From: Tausonia pullulans
Taxonomy: Eukaryota; Basidiomycota; Tremellomycetes; Cystofilobasidiales; Mrakiaceae
Assembly (NCBI GenBank): GCA_951802195.1
Contig: OX637620.1
Coordinates: forward strand, 124,001-188,000
Length of the DNA: 64,000 nt
Reading direction: 5' to 3'
Shown here: positions 50,643 to 62,265 of the stretch, piece after piece
Numbering within the stretch: the stretch's first letter is position 1
Layout: every line of letters starts with the position of its first letter
Notes under the pieces: model-generated
What the model was told of the DNA's origin: nothing
Databases searched by the model: none
What the model saw: the letters and a program-made list of their open reading frames with translations, nothing else
Program-made: the position numbers and the translations under genes

Positions 50643-53301
50643 TCAACTCACGTCCATCTGGCCGTCGTCATCATCACCCATGCTCGCCTGACTGTCGCCG
50701 AAGAGGTCGTCGTCGTCGTCCTCTTCTTCCTCCTCGTCGCTCGCGTCGTCCATCGCCGCCTCAAGTAGACCGCTCAAGTCGTCCGCGGCGGGTGGAGCCG
50801 CAAGGACATGCGAAACCGAGAGGCCGCTCGGCTGCGCCGGTCGAGTCGGGAATGTCGGGGGAGGAGGAACCACGGGTCGGCTGCTGGAAGATGCCACGCC
50901 GGGCAAAGGAGGAAGAACCAGCTTGGCCGCCGAAACCACCGGCGCATTGGCGGATACCCCACTACTGGAAGACACCTCTACGGATTGCAATGATGGTACT
51001 TGTTTGTCCTCGGCAGCGGCTGCTGCTGCGGCATCGGCGGCTCCTTTGGTCGCTTGTTCGTTCTTGGCCGCTTGGAACCCCGCGATTCGCTCGGCCTCTT
51101 CCTCCTCCTCACGTCGGCGCTTCTCCTTCTCCTTGACGTTTGAGGCCCGCGCCGAAAGTTTGACCTCGAGATCAGCCTGAAGCTTCTTGAGAGCGTCCTC
51201 GAAGCGTTTCTATGAAGATGGGGATGTCAGTGCAAAAGCCCTTCTCCAGCGATCGACCAGGTCGGAGAGCCGAACACCGATGTACCTTGATCATGGGGTT
51301 GCCCGACTTTGAAACTTCGGCCTTTTTCTTGGCGACTGCGTTCTCCAGATCTCGGATCTCCTCATTCAACAGCTTCTGCCGCTGCGCAAGCTCGACGGCC
51401 TCCTCGTCCTCCGAGTCTGCTTCGGACGCGCCGTCGTCGTCATCGTCCTCTTCTTCTTCCTCCTCGTTCTTAAAAGAATGAGACAAGTCAGTCAGTAAAC
51501 GGCGGATGGGAAACACGCGAGGAAGAGCGCACCTCATCCACTCGGTCAATATCGTCGTCATCGTCGTCATCATCATTCTCCTGCCTCTCATCCTCCTCTT
51601 CATCTTCGCTACTCTTGTCAGCGGCCTCCAGTTCCCTGCGGTCACAGTAAACGGTTAGCGACGAGCCATGAGAACACCTAAGGCCATGCCTCCTGCGACT
51701 CACGCTGCCATCATCGCCTCAATGTCCATCTCGCCGCCCTCGTCGTCGTCCAAGGGCCTTGGAGTACCCATCTGCGAGCCACCGCCGAACTCGGACCCGC
51801 CGAACTGGGAGCCTCCTTCGTAGGCCGAGGCTGACGGAGTCGGCGCGTCCGGCGGAGGTGTTCCGACTCTCTCGTCCGGGACGTTCTCGTCACATTCGTA
51901 GATCTCTGTAAGGAAAATCGGGGTAAAGTTGAAAAAGAGGAAAAAAAAAGGGAGAGAGTGGAAGAGCAAGAACGAACTGTATTCCGTCTTGGTAGCCTCC
52001 TTATCTGCCTGCAGCAAGCGCTCGACCTCGTCCTCAACGATCTCAATTGTCTGATCAAGGAAAAGCACACTATATGTCAGATTGAGCGATCGAAAGTGAC
52101 GGGAGAGGCCCTGCGACCAACCCTGCGACTGATCCTCTTCCGGAATCGGCGCTTGCGAACATGCTTGAGCGGCGGGGTGATGCCGTGCGGCCAGACGTAG
52201 TCCTCGATGTTGAGCTTTCCCGATGAGTTGCCATCGCCCGTATTGACCTGGCTCTCATCCGAGATCGGATTCGAGACGACGAGCATCTGAGAGGTCACAC
52301 AACGGGACGGGACTCGTCAGAACGACATAGACACACCACAAGACCGTAGGAACAAGCGTTCCCTCACCTGACTGATATCGGCTGTCTTGAACATTTGCTT
52401 ACCGTCGAAGTGCTTCTGACTCTCGATGATGGCCGGGAGGTCGACGAGCTTGGCGGCGTACATCTGGTCCCCGAGCTTGAACACGGCTCGTCGCGAGTCT
52501 GGTAGGGTACACGCGACGCGTAAGGCGAGGGTCAGTCCATGGGGACCGTTCTCTCTCCTCTTCCCCGAGGGACAGAGAATGTAAGAGTGATGCGTGCGCA
52601 CCCTTGAACTTGAACCAGACGTCCTCGACACTCTTGCTCTTGCCCTTGCCCTTGCCCTTGTCGGCCGTCCCCGACTTCTTCTCCTTCAACAGCTCCCTCA
52701 TTTCCTCGCTCGGCTTTCCCTCCGGCAACCTTAGGATGAACTGCTCCTCGAATTCAATCTCGTCCTCGTCCGAATCGATGTCCCGGTCGTAGTTGCCCAA
52801 GAAGCTCTGGTAGCTTCCCGCGACACCAGCCTGAACGCCGGACCCGCCCTTCCTCAACGAGAGCTTGAGCTTGCCAAGGTTTCCACTGCTGCTGCCACCG
52901 TGCCCGCCTCCGGTGAGAGAGGCTCGGGTGGTTCGCATCGCTCGGTCGCCTCGGTTCGAGTAGGCACCGCGGCCTCCTCGAGAGCCGCGCCCGCCTCGGG
53001 AGCCGGGGCCGGTGAGAGGCCGGGGTGGTGGAGGAAGGGGTTGGTAGGAGTCGGAGGGGTCGCCATCCACTGCTGCTGCTGGACGCGGCAGAGACGGTTG
53101 GAACGAGGAGGACGAGTCACCTTGCGACACGGGAGGAGGGGCGGCGACGGGTGCCGTTGACGCTGGTGTAGGAGGTGGAGGCGGAGGCGGAGCAGGAGCG
53201 GGCTGGGAAGGCGGCGGAGCAGTGACGGAGGGGAGCATGAAGGAGGGTAAAGTGCCGCTACCGGAGGCTACTGGCTGGTTGAAGGAGCCTGAGGGATCCA
53301 T
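50643..53301 (-). CDS. TAF7: TFIID subunit TAF7 (TAFII55)
   Basis: After a Pro/Gly/Arg-rich N-terminus (MDPSGSFNQPVASGSG, GSRGGRGSRGGRGAYSN), the TAFII55 domain begins with IEFEEQFILRLPEGKPSEEM. It continues through VEDVWFKFK, RRAVFKLGDQMYAAKLVDLP, MFKTADISQMLVVSNPI and EDYVWPHGITPPLKHVRKRR. The rest is acidic and coiled-coil (ELEAADKSSEDEEEDERQEN, LAQRQKLLNEEIRDLENAVA). The end DDDLFGDSQASMGDDDDGQM is followed by DVS-stop at 50643. A near-perfect GTGAGT donor overlaps that stop, so a further 3' exon cannot be excluded. Role: scaffold of TFIID; interacts with TAF1 and regulates its activity. Confidence 0.92.
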
Positions 53302-53550
53302 GCTGACGAGGTGGTTGGTAGTGGAGGTCGAGAGATACAGCGGGCGGGCGACCGCGACGCGTCTCTTGCCTTCATCCGTTCGCTCGCGACTGACGCTGTT
53401 TCGCGCACCTGCCCTTCTCTCTCTTGTCGACCTGTTACCTCGGGAAGAGTCTCAAGGGTGGGAAGATGACAGTCTATGTCGCTCATGTCAATGGCTGAAT
53501 CTCATGCGCGCGAGACAGCAGCATCTAGACGCGTCATCATCATGCATCGT

Positions 53551-54907
53551 CTACACCCCGCCCCCAGCAGCGACATCCAAGCTCCTATGGAGCTGATTCG
53601 CATCGTGCACAAAGAACGCATACCACGCTCCCACAATCGGGATCGTAGCCGCGTGCCACATGGCATGGGCGTCGAGCCACCCAGGCCCCAGCGGCGGGAA
53701 GTCGCCGAGCTCGAGGCACATAGCAGCCGTGAAGGCGAGGCCGATGACCGCTGGCCAGACGCCCCAGGGGTGCCGAGAGTCATCGGGGTAGGTCGGTGGG
53801 AGTAGGGCGCGGAGGTTGCGCAACAGGGCGTGGGTTGGTGGAGAGGCGAGGTGCTGGAGGGAGAAGAGCGCCCAGAGACCATTGTGGACGAGGCCAATGA
53901 GGACGTTGTAGAAGATGTTATAAGAGTCTAAGGCCCATTTGGTCAGCGGATACAGACAGCCTAGCGATCGGAGGATTGGCAGTTACAATCGAAAGATGAT
54001 GAGAGCCCGAGATAGGCGATGTGCCCCAGATAGAGGAGTGACAAGCCAGCTCCGATACGGACGAGTTCTCGCGTAGGCTTTGGCCGCTCAGACGTAGGAT
54101 AGAGATGGTAGACACGGAGAAGGACAAGGAACAGAGCGAACGTCGTCGAGAGCCCAGCGGAAAAGTAGTCGAGCTTCTCCGTCCAGGGCTTGTCTGTATG
54201 GCCGGGGTGGAACTTGGGGATCAGCGCAAGCGCCGAGATCGCGAGCCGAGGTAAGGCTCACCTCGGATGTGGAAGATGGTCGACCAGACCCAAGTGTTGA
54301 TGCCGATCCCGCTCCATGCGAGGAGCCACGGCCGGAGCGGGTTTCCCGGGAGGACTCGTCGGGAGATCTCGCGGAAGCCCCGGTAGTGCATCCATCCATT
54401 GGCGAGGCTGAATATCACACTGGCCGGCTCTTGAATTCCAAGGACTCTATGGGAAAGGGGCGAAGGACAGGCAGTGAGCAAAGGGCGTGTGTGTGTATGA
54501 TACGGCGCGAGATCCAGGAACGAGAGCGACACGCGCGGTTCTTCAAGGAACGACGCGTCTGACTCTCTCACCAGTTGACAAGAGCGGTATCACCCTTACC
54601 TCTCGAACGGCCATTTCCCATAGAACTGAGTGACCTCCTTGCCCTCGAACATCGCTCGCCGCGTGACACGCATCATGCAGTCGTAACGGCATTCGTCTGC
54701 GCACGTCCACCCAGTGAGCCTCAGCGCCAGCGAGTCGGCCGCCACGGCCTCCGGCGAGGGGTCGCACACGCTGAGACATGTGGCGAGACATTTTCTGAAG
54801 GGTGCTGAGCTGTCTCCCTTCGACGCAAGGGCCGATATGGGATAGAGGGCGACCGCGAGGAGGAGCAGCATGGAGGCAGGAGGAAGAGGGAGGCGTCGCG
54901 TCGTCAT
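53551..54907 (-). CDS. PER1: GPI-remodelling lipid hydrolase PER1/PGAP3
   Basis: The N-terminus MTTRRLPLPPASMLLLLAVA (continuing LYPISALASKG) is a signal peptide, followed by a Cys-rich lumenal part (RKCLATCLSVC, TGWTCADECRYDCMMRV). Seven transmembrane segments follow; diagnostic blocks are GKWPFERVLGIQEPASVIFS, NGWMHYRGFREI, WVWSTIFHIRD, KPWTEKLDYFSAGLSTTFAL, NYNIFYNVLIGLVHNGLWAL and LDAHAMWHAATIPIVGAWYA. The His and Asp residues belong to the CREST superfamily hydrolase core. Family role: removes the sn-2 acyl chain of GPI anchors in the ER. It diverges from SPC1 (237 bp between start codons). Confidence 0.93.
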
Positions 54908-55144
54908 GGTAGGCGGACAGCGTTCGGTCGGTCGTCCACGCATGAAAGACGTCCAGTTGGTCTAGAGGTGTGGTCCTGAGGGGCCTGAACCCAGCGGAGG
55001 ATGCCGTGGAGCTTGGAAGAGAGAAGTAGGTCGTCGTTGAGAGACAGACACACCTTGAGACGGGACCGGCCGGGCGACAACGATGAGCGCGGAGCAGGCC
55101 ATGTGCGATGTTCCTCCCAACCACCATCTACCTCTCTCGCTCCT

Positions 55145-55629
55145 ATGGCCGAACTCATCTCCATCGCTGCCTCCATCTGGGAGGGCAAGATTGTTGGTCC
55201 GGCTCCAGACCGCAGCCGGGTTTCGTCGCACTCTCGCTAACTCGGTCGCCCTTCTAGGACTTTGCGGGCCAGACCGACAGCGAGCGCCTCGGCCAGGTCG
55301 GGCTCGTCGCCTCGGTCGTATGTCTGCTCATTCTCACTCGCTTGGACTCCAAGCTGCCTGAATAACCTGACTGACCGGCTCACGAGTTAGGTCATCGCCT
55401 TTCTTGTCGGCATCATTGCTCAGGACATCCGTCTCTGCCTCAGCATCTTCGGCTTCGGCGCCGTCCTCACCATCGTGCGTCTGCTGCTCCCCATCTGCTC
55501 GCCTCAGATGGACACAGAACTTACGAGCGGATCTCCCTTCAGGTGGCTTCTGCGCCGAAATGGCCCTACTTCAACAGCCACCCGGTCCATTGGCGGTCCT
55601 CAGCTGTCCAGCTGAAGAAGGACGCCTAG
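55145..55629 (+). CDS. SPC1: Signal peptidase complex subunit SPC1/SPC12
   Basis: Exon 1 (MAELISIAASIWEGK) is joined to DFAGQTDSERLGQVGLVASV, then VIAFLVGIIAQDIRLCLSIF, GFGAVLTIV, and the last exon VASAPKWPYFNSHPVHWRSS with AVQLKKDA. The DFAGQ...ER opening, two membrane segments and the WPYF/YRRHPLxW-type ending define the SPC12 family. Family role: non-catalytic subunit of the ER signal peptidase that regulates substrate choice. Three short introns are phase-consistent. The N-terminal extension before DFAGQ is normal for the family. Confidence 0.9.
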
Positions 55630-55789
55630 CCGACGCGTCTTGCCAGCGCGTCGCCCCTTTCCCCCTTCCCTTCGCTCGCACGATACCCCGTCCCAACCCT
55701 TCTCCATGATACCCCTGCTGCCCAGACCAGCCGAGAAGAAAACTAAAGTCATCTAAGATTATCGCCCAAGTCATGCCTCGCTGCATCCA

Positions 55790-56618
55790 TCACTTGTCGA
55801 CCGCCCCGCGCGCGGCAGGCTCGGCACCTCCGTGCATGTGATGCTGCCGGAATTGCTTCCCACCCGCGACCCTCTCCGCCCCCTCCTCCTGGCTCGATCC
55901 ACCAGCAGCGAGAATCTCCTCGACACGTCCGACTTTGCCGAGGTTGCCCTGGCCGGAGGCGATCTGCTTGTCGGTCCTCGTGCCGATGCGGATGTCCGTA
56001 GCGATCCGGGGGGTGCCCATAGCGTGCACGGCAGCGTGGCAGTCACCGATCGCCTTGGTGACGGCCGACCAGGGACCCTCGAGGTTGGTGCCGTAGCTTG
56101 GAAAGGGGGAAAGAACGAGGTGATCATGCCGTTAGCTGAGGGCGGGAGAAGGCGCCGGAGGGAAGGCGAGCATCTCGACCAAAAATGATGAGGCTCACCC
56201 GTGGAGCTGTGAGAGAAGAGAGGAGTCATTTAGGCGTCAACAGAAGGCTCGAGGGGGTATGCAACACGACGACGGGGAAGCAAGCGGACGATGGAGGACA
56301 GGGTGACGCGTCCAATGCAAGATGAGAGAACGACGACGCACCTTGTACGTTAGGCCCGACTTCTCAAGCACCCGCTGGCACTCAGCAATCTGGGGGCCAA
56401 CCGAGGGCGAGTCGAGACCCATAGGAATGAGGCAGCTGAGGGCATGTCAGGCAGGGGGTCAACGAGAGATCCAGGTGATGATGTTGATCGGTCGGTCTTT
56501 TGAGGGGAGGACGCACAAGTCTGTGATCGACGAGAAGGAGCGTTAGTTGAATCTTCTGGTCGGCATCGTCACAGAGAGACTGACCGGCGACGGCGTAGAG
56601 TTCGTTGGAAGAAGACAT
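55790..56618 (-). CDS. ECM15: UPF0045/ECM15-family thiamine-binding-like small protein
   Basis: Five short exons: MSSSNELYAVA, DLCLIPMGLDSPSVGPQIAE plus CQRVLEKSGLTYK, a tiny one (LHG), and YGTNLEGPWSAVTKAIGDCH plus AAVHAMGTPRIATDIRIGTR with TDKQ. The pattern IPxGxxSPSVxxxIAECxxxL ... GTNxEGxWxxVxxAIxxCHxxxHxxGxPRxxTDIRIGTRTDK is that of the UPF0045/YKOF-MTH1187 family, small ferredoxin-like tetrameric proteins implicated in thiamine binding. The C-terminal extension (GGSSQEEGAERVAGG, ending RGAVDK) is unusual in length. Convergent with SPC1 across 160 bp, divergent from COA8. Confidence 0.88.
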
Positions 56619-56804
56619 GATGCTAGGAGTCGTGGTTGGTGGACAAAGAATGCCACGATGATGGGAGAGAGGGTAACCCGGCTGCGCACGGCCCTTGATC
56701 CGGCATCGACTCCTCGCTCGCGTTGTCGTCGTCCCCCTTCCGTCTCCCGACAACCGTCACTCGTCTCTCTTCACCCTCTCGGTATTTCGGTCTCGCCCGT
56801 CAAC

Positions 56805-57785
56805 ATGTCGCTTCGCCCCTCACTCGTCCGGCTTGCAGCCCGCCCGCGCCGCTCCGCGGCTGCCCTCACTGAAATCAACTACAATCCTCTTTTACCTCCT
56901 GTCGACCTCGTTGGCCCGTTCGTCCACGTCTCCTCGCTGCTTGTCCGATGAGACTCATTCATAACAGCTCCGATTTCCGTCGATATGTCCAGTCCCGATC
57001 CTATCTCCAACATCCGGCCTATCACCTACGCACGGCCGTCACCCTCTTCCTCGTCATCCTCTTCTTCGTCACCAGCCTCCTCTTCCTCCTCCCTCAACCC
57101 CCCACCACCACCAGCCCGGATTCCCTTCACACCCTTCATGACGCTCCGCAACTTCCGGGCTGAGTTCGAGCGTGGCGCATCCCCTCTCAACAGGATGTAC
57201 ACTCCGAACGAATTCCCGACGCCTGGCGGGGAGTCGCCCGCTCAGAGGGAGTACAGGAGGCACCGGGAGGCGCTGGACGCGTTCAATGACAGCTTCTGGG
57301 TAGGTTCATACTATCTGTCTCTCGAGATTTGGGATTGGGGGCTAGGAGGACGGCTACCCGGCAAGGAAAGAGGAACGAGCGCTCCTTCCGTCTCAGCCGG
57401 CCGGCCTACCTGTCATCTCGTGCCCTTTAAATGCGCGCGCCCCGACTCGCTCTCGATCTCACCCCTCCGTCCGTTCGAGCATTGTTGCTGACCTGGATCC
57501 TCGTGCCTTCTCCTACCGCAGGCATCGAACAACATTCGCTTCACCGCTGGTCTCGCCTCGGCCCTCTCCACCGCCGAAGCCTCCGCCCTCGCCTCGCTCC
57601 CCCCAACAGCAACAGACGCCGAGCGTTCGTACGAGCTCGACGAGGCCCGCGAGATTGCGACAGCCAAGTTCCATCAGCAATGGGTCGAGGGCGAGAGGGC
57701 CTCTCAAAAGGCGTGGATGGTCGAGTGGTGGAAGGGTCAGGCGGGGGTGCTGAGGCGATGGGGTGCGGAGATGCTTCATGGCTGA
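56805..57785 (+). CDS. COA8: Mitochondrial COA8/APOPT-like cytochrome c oxidase assembly factor
   Basis: Exon 1 encodes a mitochondrial presequence-like start (MSLRPSLVRLAARPRRSAAA). Splicing a roughly 70-nt intron (donor GTTCGT near 56918, acceptor ending ...ccag near 56992) gives VDLVGPPDPISNIRPITYA, which parallels the DWIGPPDxxSNLRPI signature of the APOPT/COA8 family. A Ser-rich loop follows, then REYRRHREALDAFNDSFW / ASNNIRFTAGLASAL, matching the FWxxQNxxF block, and SYELDEAREIATAKFHQQWV to the end MVEWWKGQAGVLRRWGAEML. The last exon after the FW|ASN junction uses a 222-nt intron. In animals COA8 protects the oxidase during assembly; that function in this fungus is inferred. Confidence 0.8.
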
Positions 57786-59171
57786 ATGAGCTCCGGCTCG
57801 GCCTGGTCCACGTGGCACTGCGTTCGTTGTTCTCAGTAGACACGCTCCCGCTCGAAGGAGAGAACGGGAGCACGAGATGGGGTGAGCGAGACAAGAAAGC
57901 GAGCACTGCGGCCTTTGTCCTCTCAACAGCACGCCACAATACGCACGCCCGCAGCCGGACGCCGGCGCGCTGGAGAAATGATCGCACGTTTCATTGTATT
58001 CTTCCTGTCGACGTGCGAAATAGGGCTTACAGCGATGAACTCCGCCTCGGCGACACGCCCAGTTCGTCAGGGCCACTGCTGGCTGGGCTTGCCTCGGGGC
58101 AATCTCAAGCCAGAACGAGTGCAACGTTTCAGCTTCCCGTGATTCTCTCGTCCACTCTCAACGGTCACCATCCACCCACCTCTCCCAACCTTTGTTGGCG
58201 GCCTTCGACATGTCGTTGCGCTGCCTTTTTCTCTCTGTCCCTTTGTCTCGTCCGTGATCACAGTTCATTTGGCTTCCTTCAACTTCGGCAGTCATGCAAA
58301 CGACCAAGCAAGGGGAACAAGCACCCTCCCTTTCTTCACTCCTTTCGTCCGAACGATAGGGTCGGCTCTCAACAGCCTCGGCGCCTTCTCCATCTCTGCC
58401 ACCCTTCTCGGTCTGTACAGCAAAACGGAACTCACTCTAGGAGTCTTTGAAGTGAGATTGGGAAGTGGGAGGGTAACGGCGGACTCTGTGAACCGGAGCT
58501 CAATCTCGGCGGATCACCAGCTCGTCGGCCTTCGACGGCGACGGCGGTGGCAGACGAAGTGGGGCACCAAGGGTTGGAACAGTCGTGTGTGTCTTGAGAG
58601 GCGGTCCTTCGGAAGAGCTGAGGGAGAGAGCGTCGGAAGGGGAGCGCTCCGAGGGATCTGCTGCGTTGAGGGACGGGCTACAGCGGCGGTGAGATCGACA
58701 CGCATGCCTCTACATTTCTCGGCGCAGGCTTTCGCCTTGATGAGCACCGTCTGCAGTTCAACGACGACAACTGGGCGGAGTGATGGTCTCTGCTTCTGGA
58801 GTGACGGAGGATGAGGACGATGATGGACGAGCAGGCGGACAGCGTACGGCGCAAGGTCGAGCTCCGTAGGTGGCCGACGACTTCGATGGATTTTGTAGTT
58901 CGAGGTCGGGAGGTTCCAGGATCAAGAAGGATGAGAATGAAGAGTGGATTGGCATAACGCCGCTTGAGAGTGAGTGCGTACCATCTGACCAGGAAGAAGA
59001 TGGATGAACGACGGGTTCAAGAGATGGAAGCGAGGGATCTTAAGTCCCCACGGCATTAAGGTGGTCCGTCACCATTGCTTTCTCCGGCCCAAACGAACAA
59101 ATAAAACCTTCTTGATACAAAATGGAATGAAAAGCTCCGTCCTTCTCATTGCTCTCGTCCCGCGCATCTAT
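57786..59171. other. Unresolved stretch with coding-like fragments in shifting frames
   Basis: It lies between the COA8 stop and the ADE4 stop. Plus-strand pieces look coding: MQTTKQGEQAPSLSSLLSSE (58294), SALNSLGAFSISATLLGLYS, SSAFDGDGGGRRSGAPRVGT plus VVCVLRGGPSEELRE (58518-58610), FRLDEHRLQFNDDNWAE (58730-58780) and IKKDENEEWIGITPLE (58920-58970). GT and AG signals sit at several borders, but I could not join them in one consistent frame. The stretch is therefore either an intron-rich gene I misread or a decayed one. Function unknown. Confidence 0.35.
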
Positions 59172-61796
59172 CTAGCCGTGAAAGGAGTTGTGAAGCTCGA
59201 TGGACGAGCTGTTCGGGGTGTTGGCTCCAGAGTTGAAGTAGATGCCGTTCAAGCCGTTCGAGATGCCGATCGAGGCGTCGGCACCGCCTGGAGGAGGAGA
59301 GAGAGAGGAGAGGGAGTTGTCAGCAACGTTGGCTTAGTCCGGCTCCTGCGAGACACGGATTAAGGACTTGGGCCGCACCGACTCACTCATCGGACCCGAG
59401 CAGCCAACGGGAGCCTCATCGACCTCCGCGACGGCGACACCACCAGCGGCGCCCTCAGCCTTGATCTTGGCGTTGTCGTTCCGGAGCTGGACGAGACTCT
59501 CGAGGTACTCGGCGTCGACACCCGGCGTGACGTACTGGCCCGTGAAGACCGAATCCTCGAACCGCTCAATGGACGGGTTGAACTGCTGGCACGACTTGAC
59601 GAGGTCCGGGAGAGTCTGGAAAATAACGAGGTCCGCGCCGATCTCCTGGCCGATCTCCTCGGTCGTCCGTCCGTGAGCGACGAGCTCATGCGGGGAGGGC
59701 ATGTCAATACCGTAGACGTTGGAGTAGCGGATGGGAGGGGCACATGAAGCGATAGTGATCTTCTTGGCTCCAACGTCGCGGGCCATCTGGATGATCTCCT
59801 TTGACGTCGTACCGCGGACGATCGAGTCGTCGACGAGGAGGACGTTCTTGCCGGCGAACTCAAGTGGCATCGCATTGAGCTTGCGCCGGACATTCTTGCG
59901 GCGCATCTGCTGGCCGGGCATGATGAAGGTCCGACCGATGTACCGGTTCTTGACAAAGCCCTCCCTGTAAGGGATCTCAAGCTTCTGAGCGAGCTGGAGC
60001 GCCGCGACGCGGGACGTGTCCGGGATCGGAATGACGACGTCGATCGTCTCACCGCGCTCCTCGAGGACCCGCTTGACCTCATCGGCGAGGAGATCTCCCA
60101 TCGCCATCCGAGACCGGTAGACCGAGATGCCGTCGATGGTCGAGTCCGGTCGAGCGAAGTAAACGTACTCGAAGATGTCCGGGGCAAACACCGCCCGCGG
60201 GGCCACCTGTCGACGAGAGATGTTGTTGCGGGTGACGATGACGGCCTCACCTGGGAGAAAGGGAGATATGTCAATCTCAAGCCACCGCTGGAAGAACCCC
60301 GGGGTTCAGACGAACCAGGTCCGACGTCCTGCCAGTCCGAGAAGCCGAGAGCGTCTGCGACGATCGACTCCGAGGCGAAGAGGTAGTCGGTTCCTCCCTC
60401 GACACCCTGGCCGGCCGACTTGCGGGTCGCAAGACCGACAGGCCGGATGCCGTTAGGGTCCCGGAAGGCGATGAGTCCGAAACCAGCGATCATGGTCGTG
60501 CAGGCGTAGGCGCCAGAGCACTGAGCCATGAGGTCGCGAATAGCGGTGAAGATGTCCTCCTCGTTGATGCGGACCTTGCCCGTCTTCTGGAGGTTGTTGG
60601 CGAGGATGTTGAGGAGGAGCTCAGAGTCCGAGTCGGTGTTGATATGCCGGTGGGCGTCCGAGTCGAGGAACGTCCGTAGGGCCTGGGTGTTGGTGAGGTT
60701 TCCGTTCTGCCGGTGAGAGGAATGGGAATTCTGTCAGCTTGGACGAGAGAGCGTACCAGTGGCAGGATGGTGAGGAACTGATACGGACGTGCGCCATGAC
60801 GAGGCCGTAGGGCGAGTTGACGTAGAACGGCTGAGCCTCTGATGTGGCGGACGAGCCGGCCGTCGGATACCGGACTAGGTTGGAGAGAAGAAAAGGACGT
60901 AATCAGAGGCAGCACTCGGAGACAGACATCCATTTCTCCTTCCTCTCCCTCCTCCCCCTTTCCCCTGGAGCCGCTCGAACATCCCGGGCCTGAGCAGAAG
61001 ACCGATGAAGACGCACCGTGTCCAACACCCATGAGACCCTTGAGGCCAGCGACGGTGCGGCTGTCAAAGACGTCCCGAACCATTCCGTTGGCCTTGACCT
61101 GAGGAGAGGCAGAGCAGCCAAAGGCGCATGGTCACGTCAGCGTGGGTGGGCGCGACTACCCCATATTCTCTTTGGCCAAAGGGAAGGTACAGATAACTGT
61201 CCCACACAGGCCAAGAGAAGGACGCAGCAAACGAACCTGGTAGAAGCGACCGCGGGGAGCACCGCAGGTGACGACTCCGCAAGCATCCTGCAGGAACAAG
61301 TTGAAGAGAGCAGGAAGGAAAGTGGAACAGGGAAGAGACGAGTCAGACCAACGGTCCGCACCGCGAACATCATCGCCGGGACAACGAGGTAGGAAGAGGG
61401 AAAGGACTCGCCTGGCCACTGGTAGGTGCAAGTAACAAAGCGAGAGACAAGAGAGCAAAAGGAAGGTCGGGACATGTTGGTCAGCTCGCTATTGTAACTC
61501 ATCTTTGGGCGCTTCGGTAGTTCGCCGCCGACAAGACGCGCGCGGCAACACCACCAAGCAGGCAACGACGCACCGGTGCTGAAGAAGCGAGAGACCCTCG
61601 CAGAGCTCAGTCGCACACGCTGACGTGTGGGCGGCATCTCTATCCGCCAGGAGCATCCCGATGATACCGCACCTGCACAACGGGCGAGGGCAAGCGAGCG
61701 GAGAAAGACGACGACGGAGCAAGGCGGCACACAGGCAGGCTCAGCGCGTGGGTCCCGCACATAGGAAGACTCAGACGACCGGGGACGCGCGCACAT
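59172..61796 (-). CDS. ADE4: Amidophosphoribosyltransferase (glutamine PRPP amidotransferase), first step of purine synthesis
   Basis: The start codon is split: exon 1 ends with AT of ATG at 61796, and the intron's acceptor supplies G, giving [19 protein letters not shown], so the mature N-terminal Cys nucleophile is conserved. Then come [88 protein letters not shown] and [20 protein letters not shown] (Ntn glutaminase domain). The PRTase half has [60 protein letters not shown] (PRPP-binding motif) and [20 protein letters not shown]. The C-terminus ends [13 protein letters not shown]. No Fe-S cysteine signature was looked for beyond this. Confidence 0.95.
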
Positions 61797-62265
61797 AGTG
61801 GGTGTTCGGTCGGGTTTGAGAAGGGGGGGGGAGGAGGAGGGGGGTTGGGGAGGAAGAGGAAAGGGAGAGAGAGGAGTTGGAGAGTGTCAGAGGGACAAGG
61901 CAGAAGGAAGAGCGGGGAGAAGTCAGCAAAAGTCGAGGAGGAAGAGAGGGTAGTGCGTTCCTGCGGGGCACCTCTTTCGACGACGACGCCACTGCACCCA
62001 AATTTGCGAGGGCCAGGACAGATCCAAGTCAAGAAGATGGACATCGTGTATCCTGGGTGCGGGGAGCGCCGCAGTAGCGAGGATCAAAGCGGACCACGAG
62101 ATCGAAAGTAAGCAAGAGCAGGCAGGAAAGCCGAGTCCTTGGGGGCAGTTTGAGGCTGATGGAGGCAAGAACAGGGAACAGAGCAAACAAGCGAGACTCA
62201 ATAACGACAAATAAAAAGTAGAAACCACTAGTAGATGGAAATGAGAACAACGAGAGCAGGATTAC
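61797..62265. other. Intergenic: ADE4 promoter and PH-protein 3' flank
   Basis: Holds a G-rich block (61826-61850) and a purine-rich stretch. No gene is supported. ADE4's promoter lies at the left edge, reading leftwards. Confidence 0.45.

Noticed and set aside
57431-58450. Plus-strand open frame of 339 codons
   Set aside because: It overlaps the COA8 last intron and exon in another frame and has shuffled, low-information composition.
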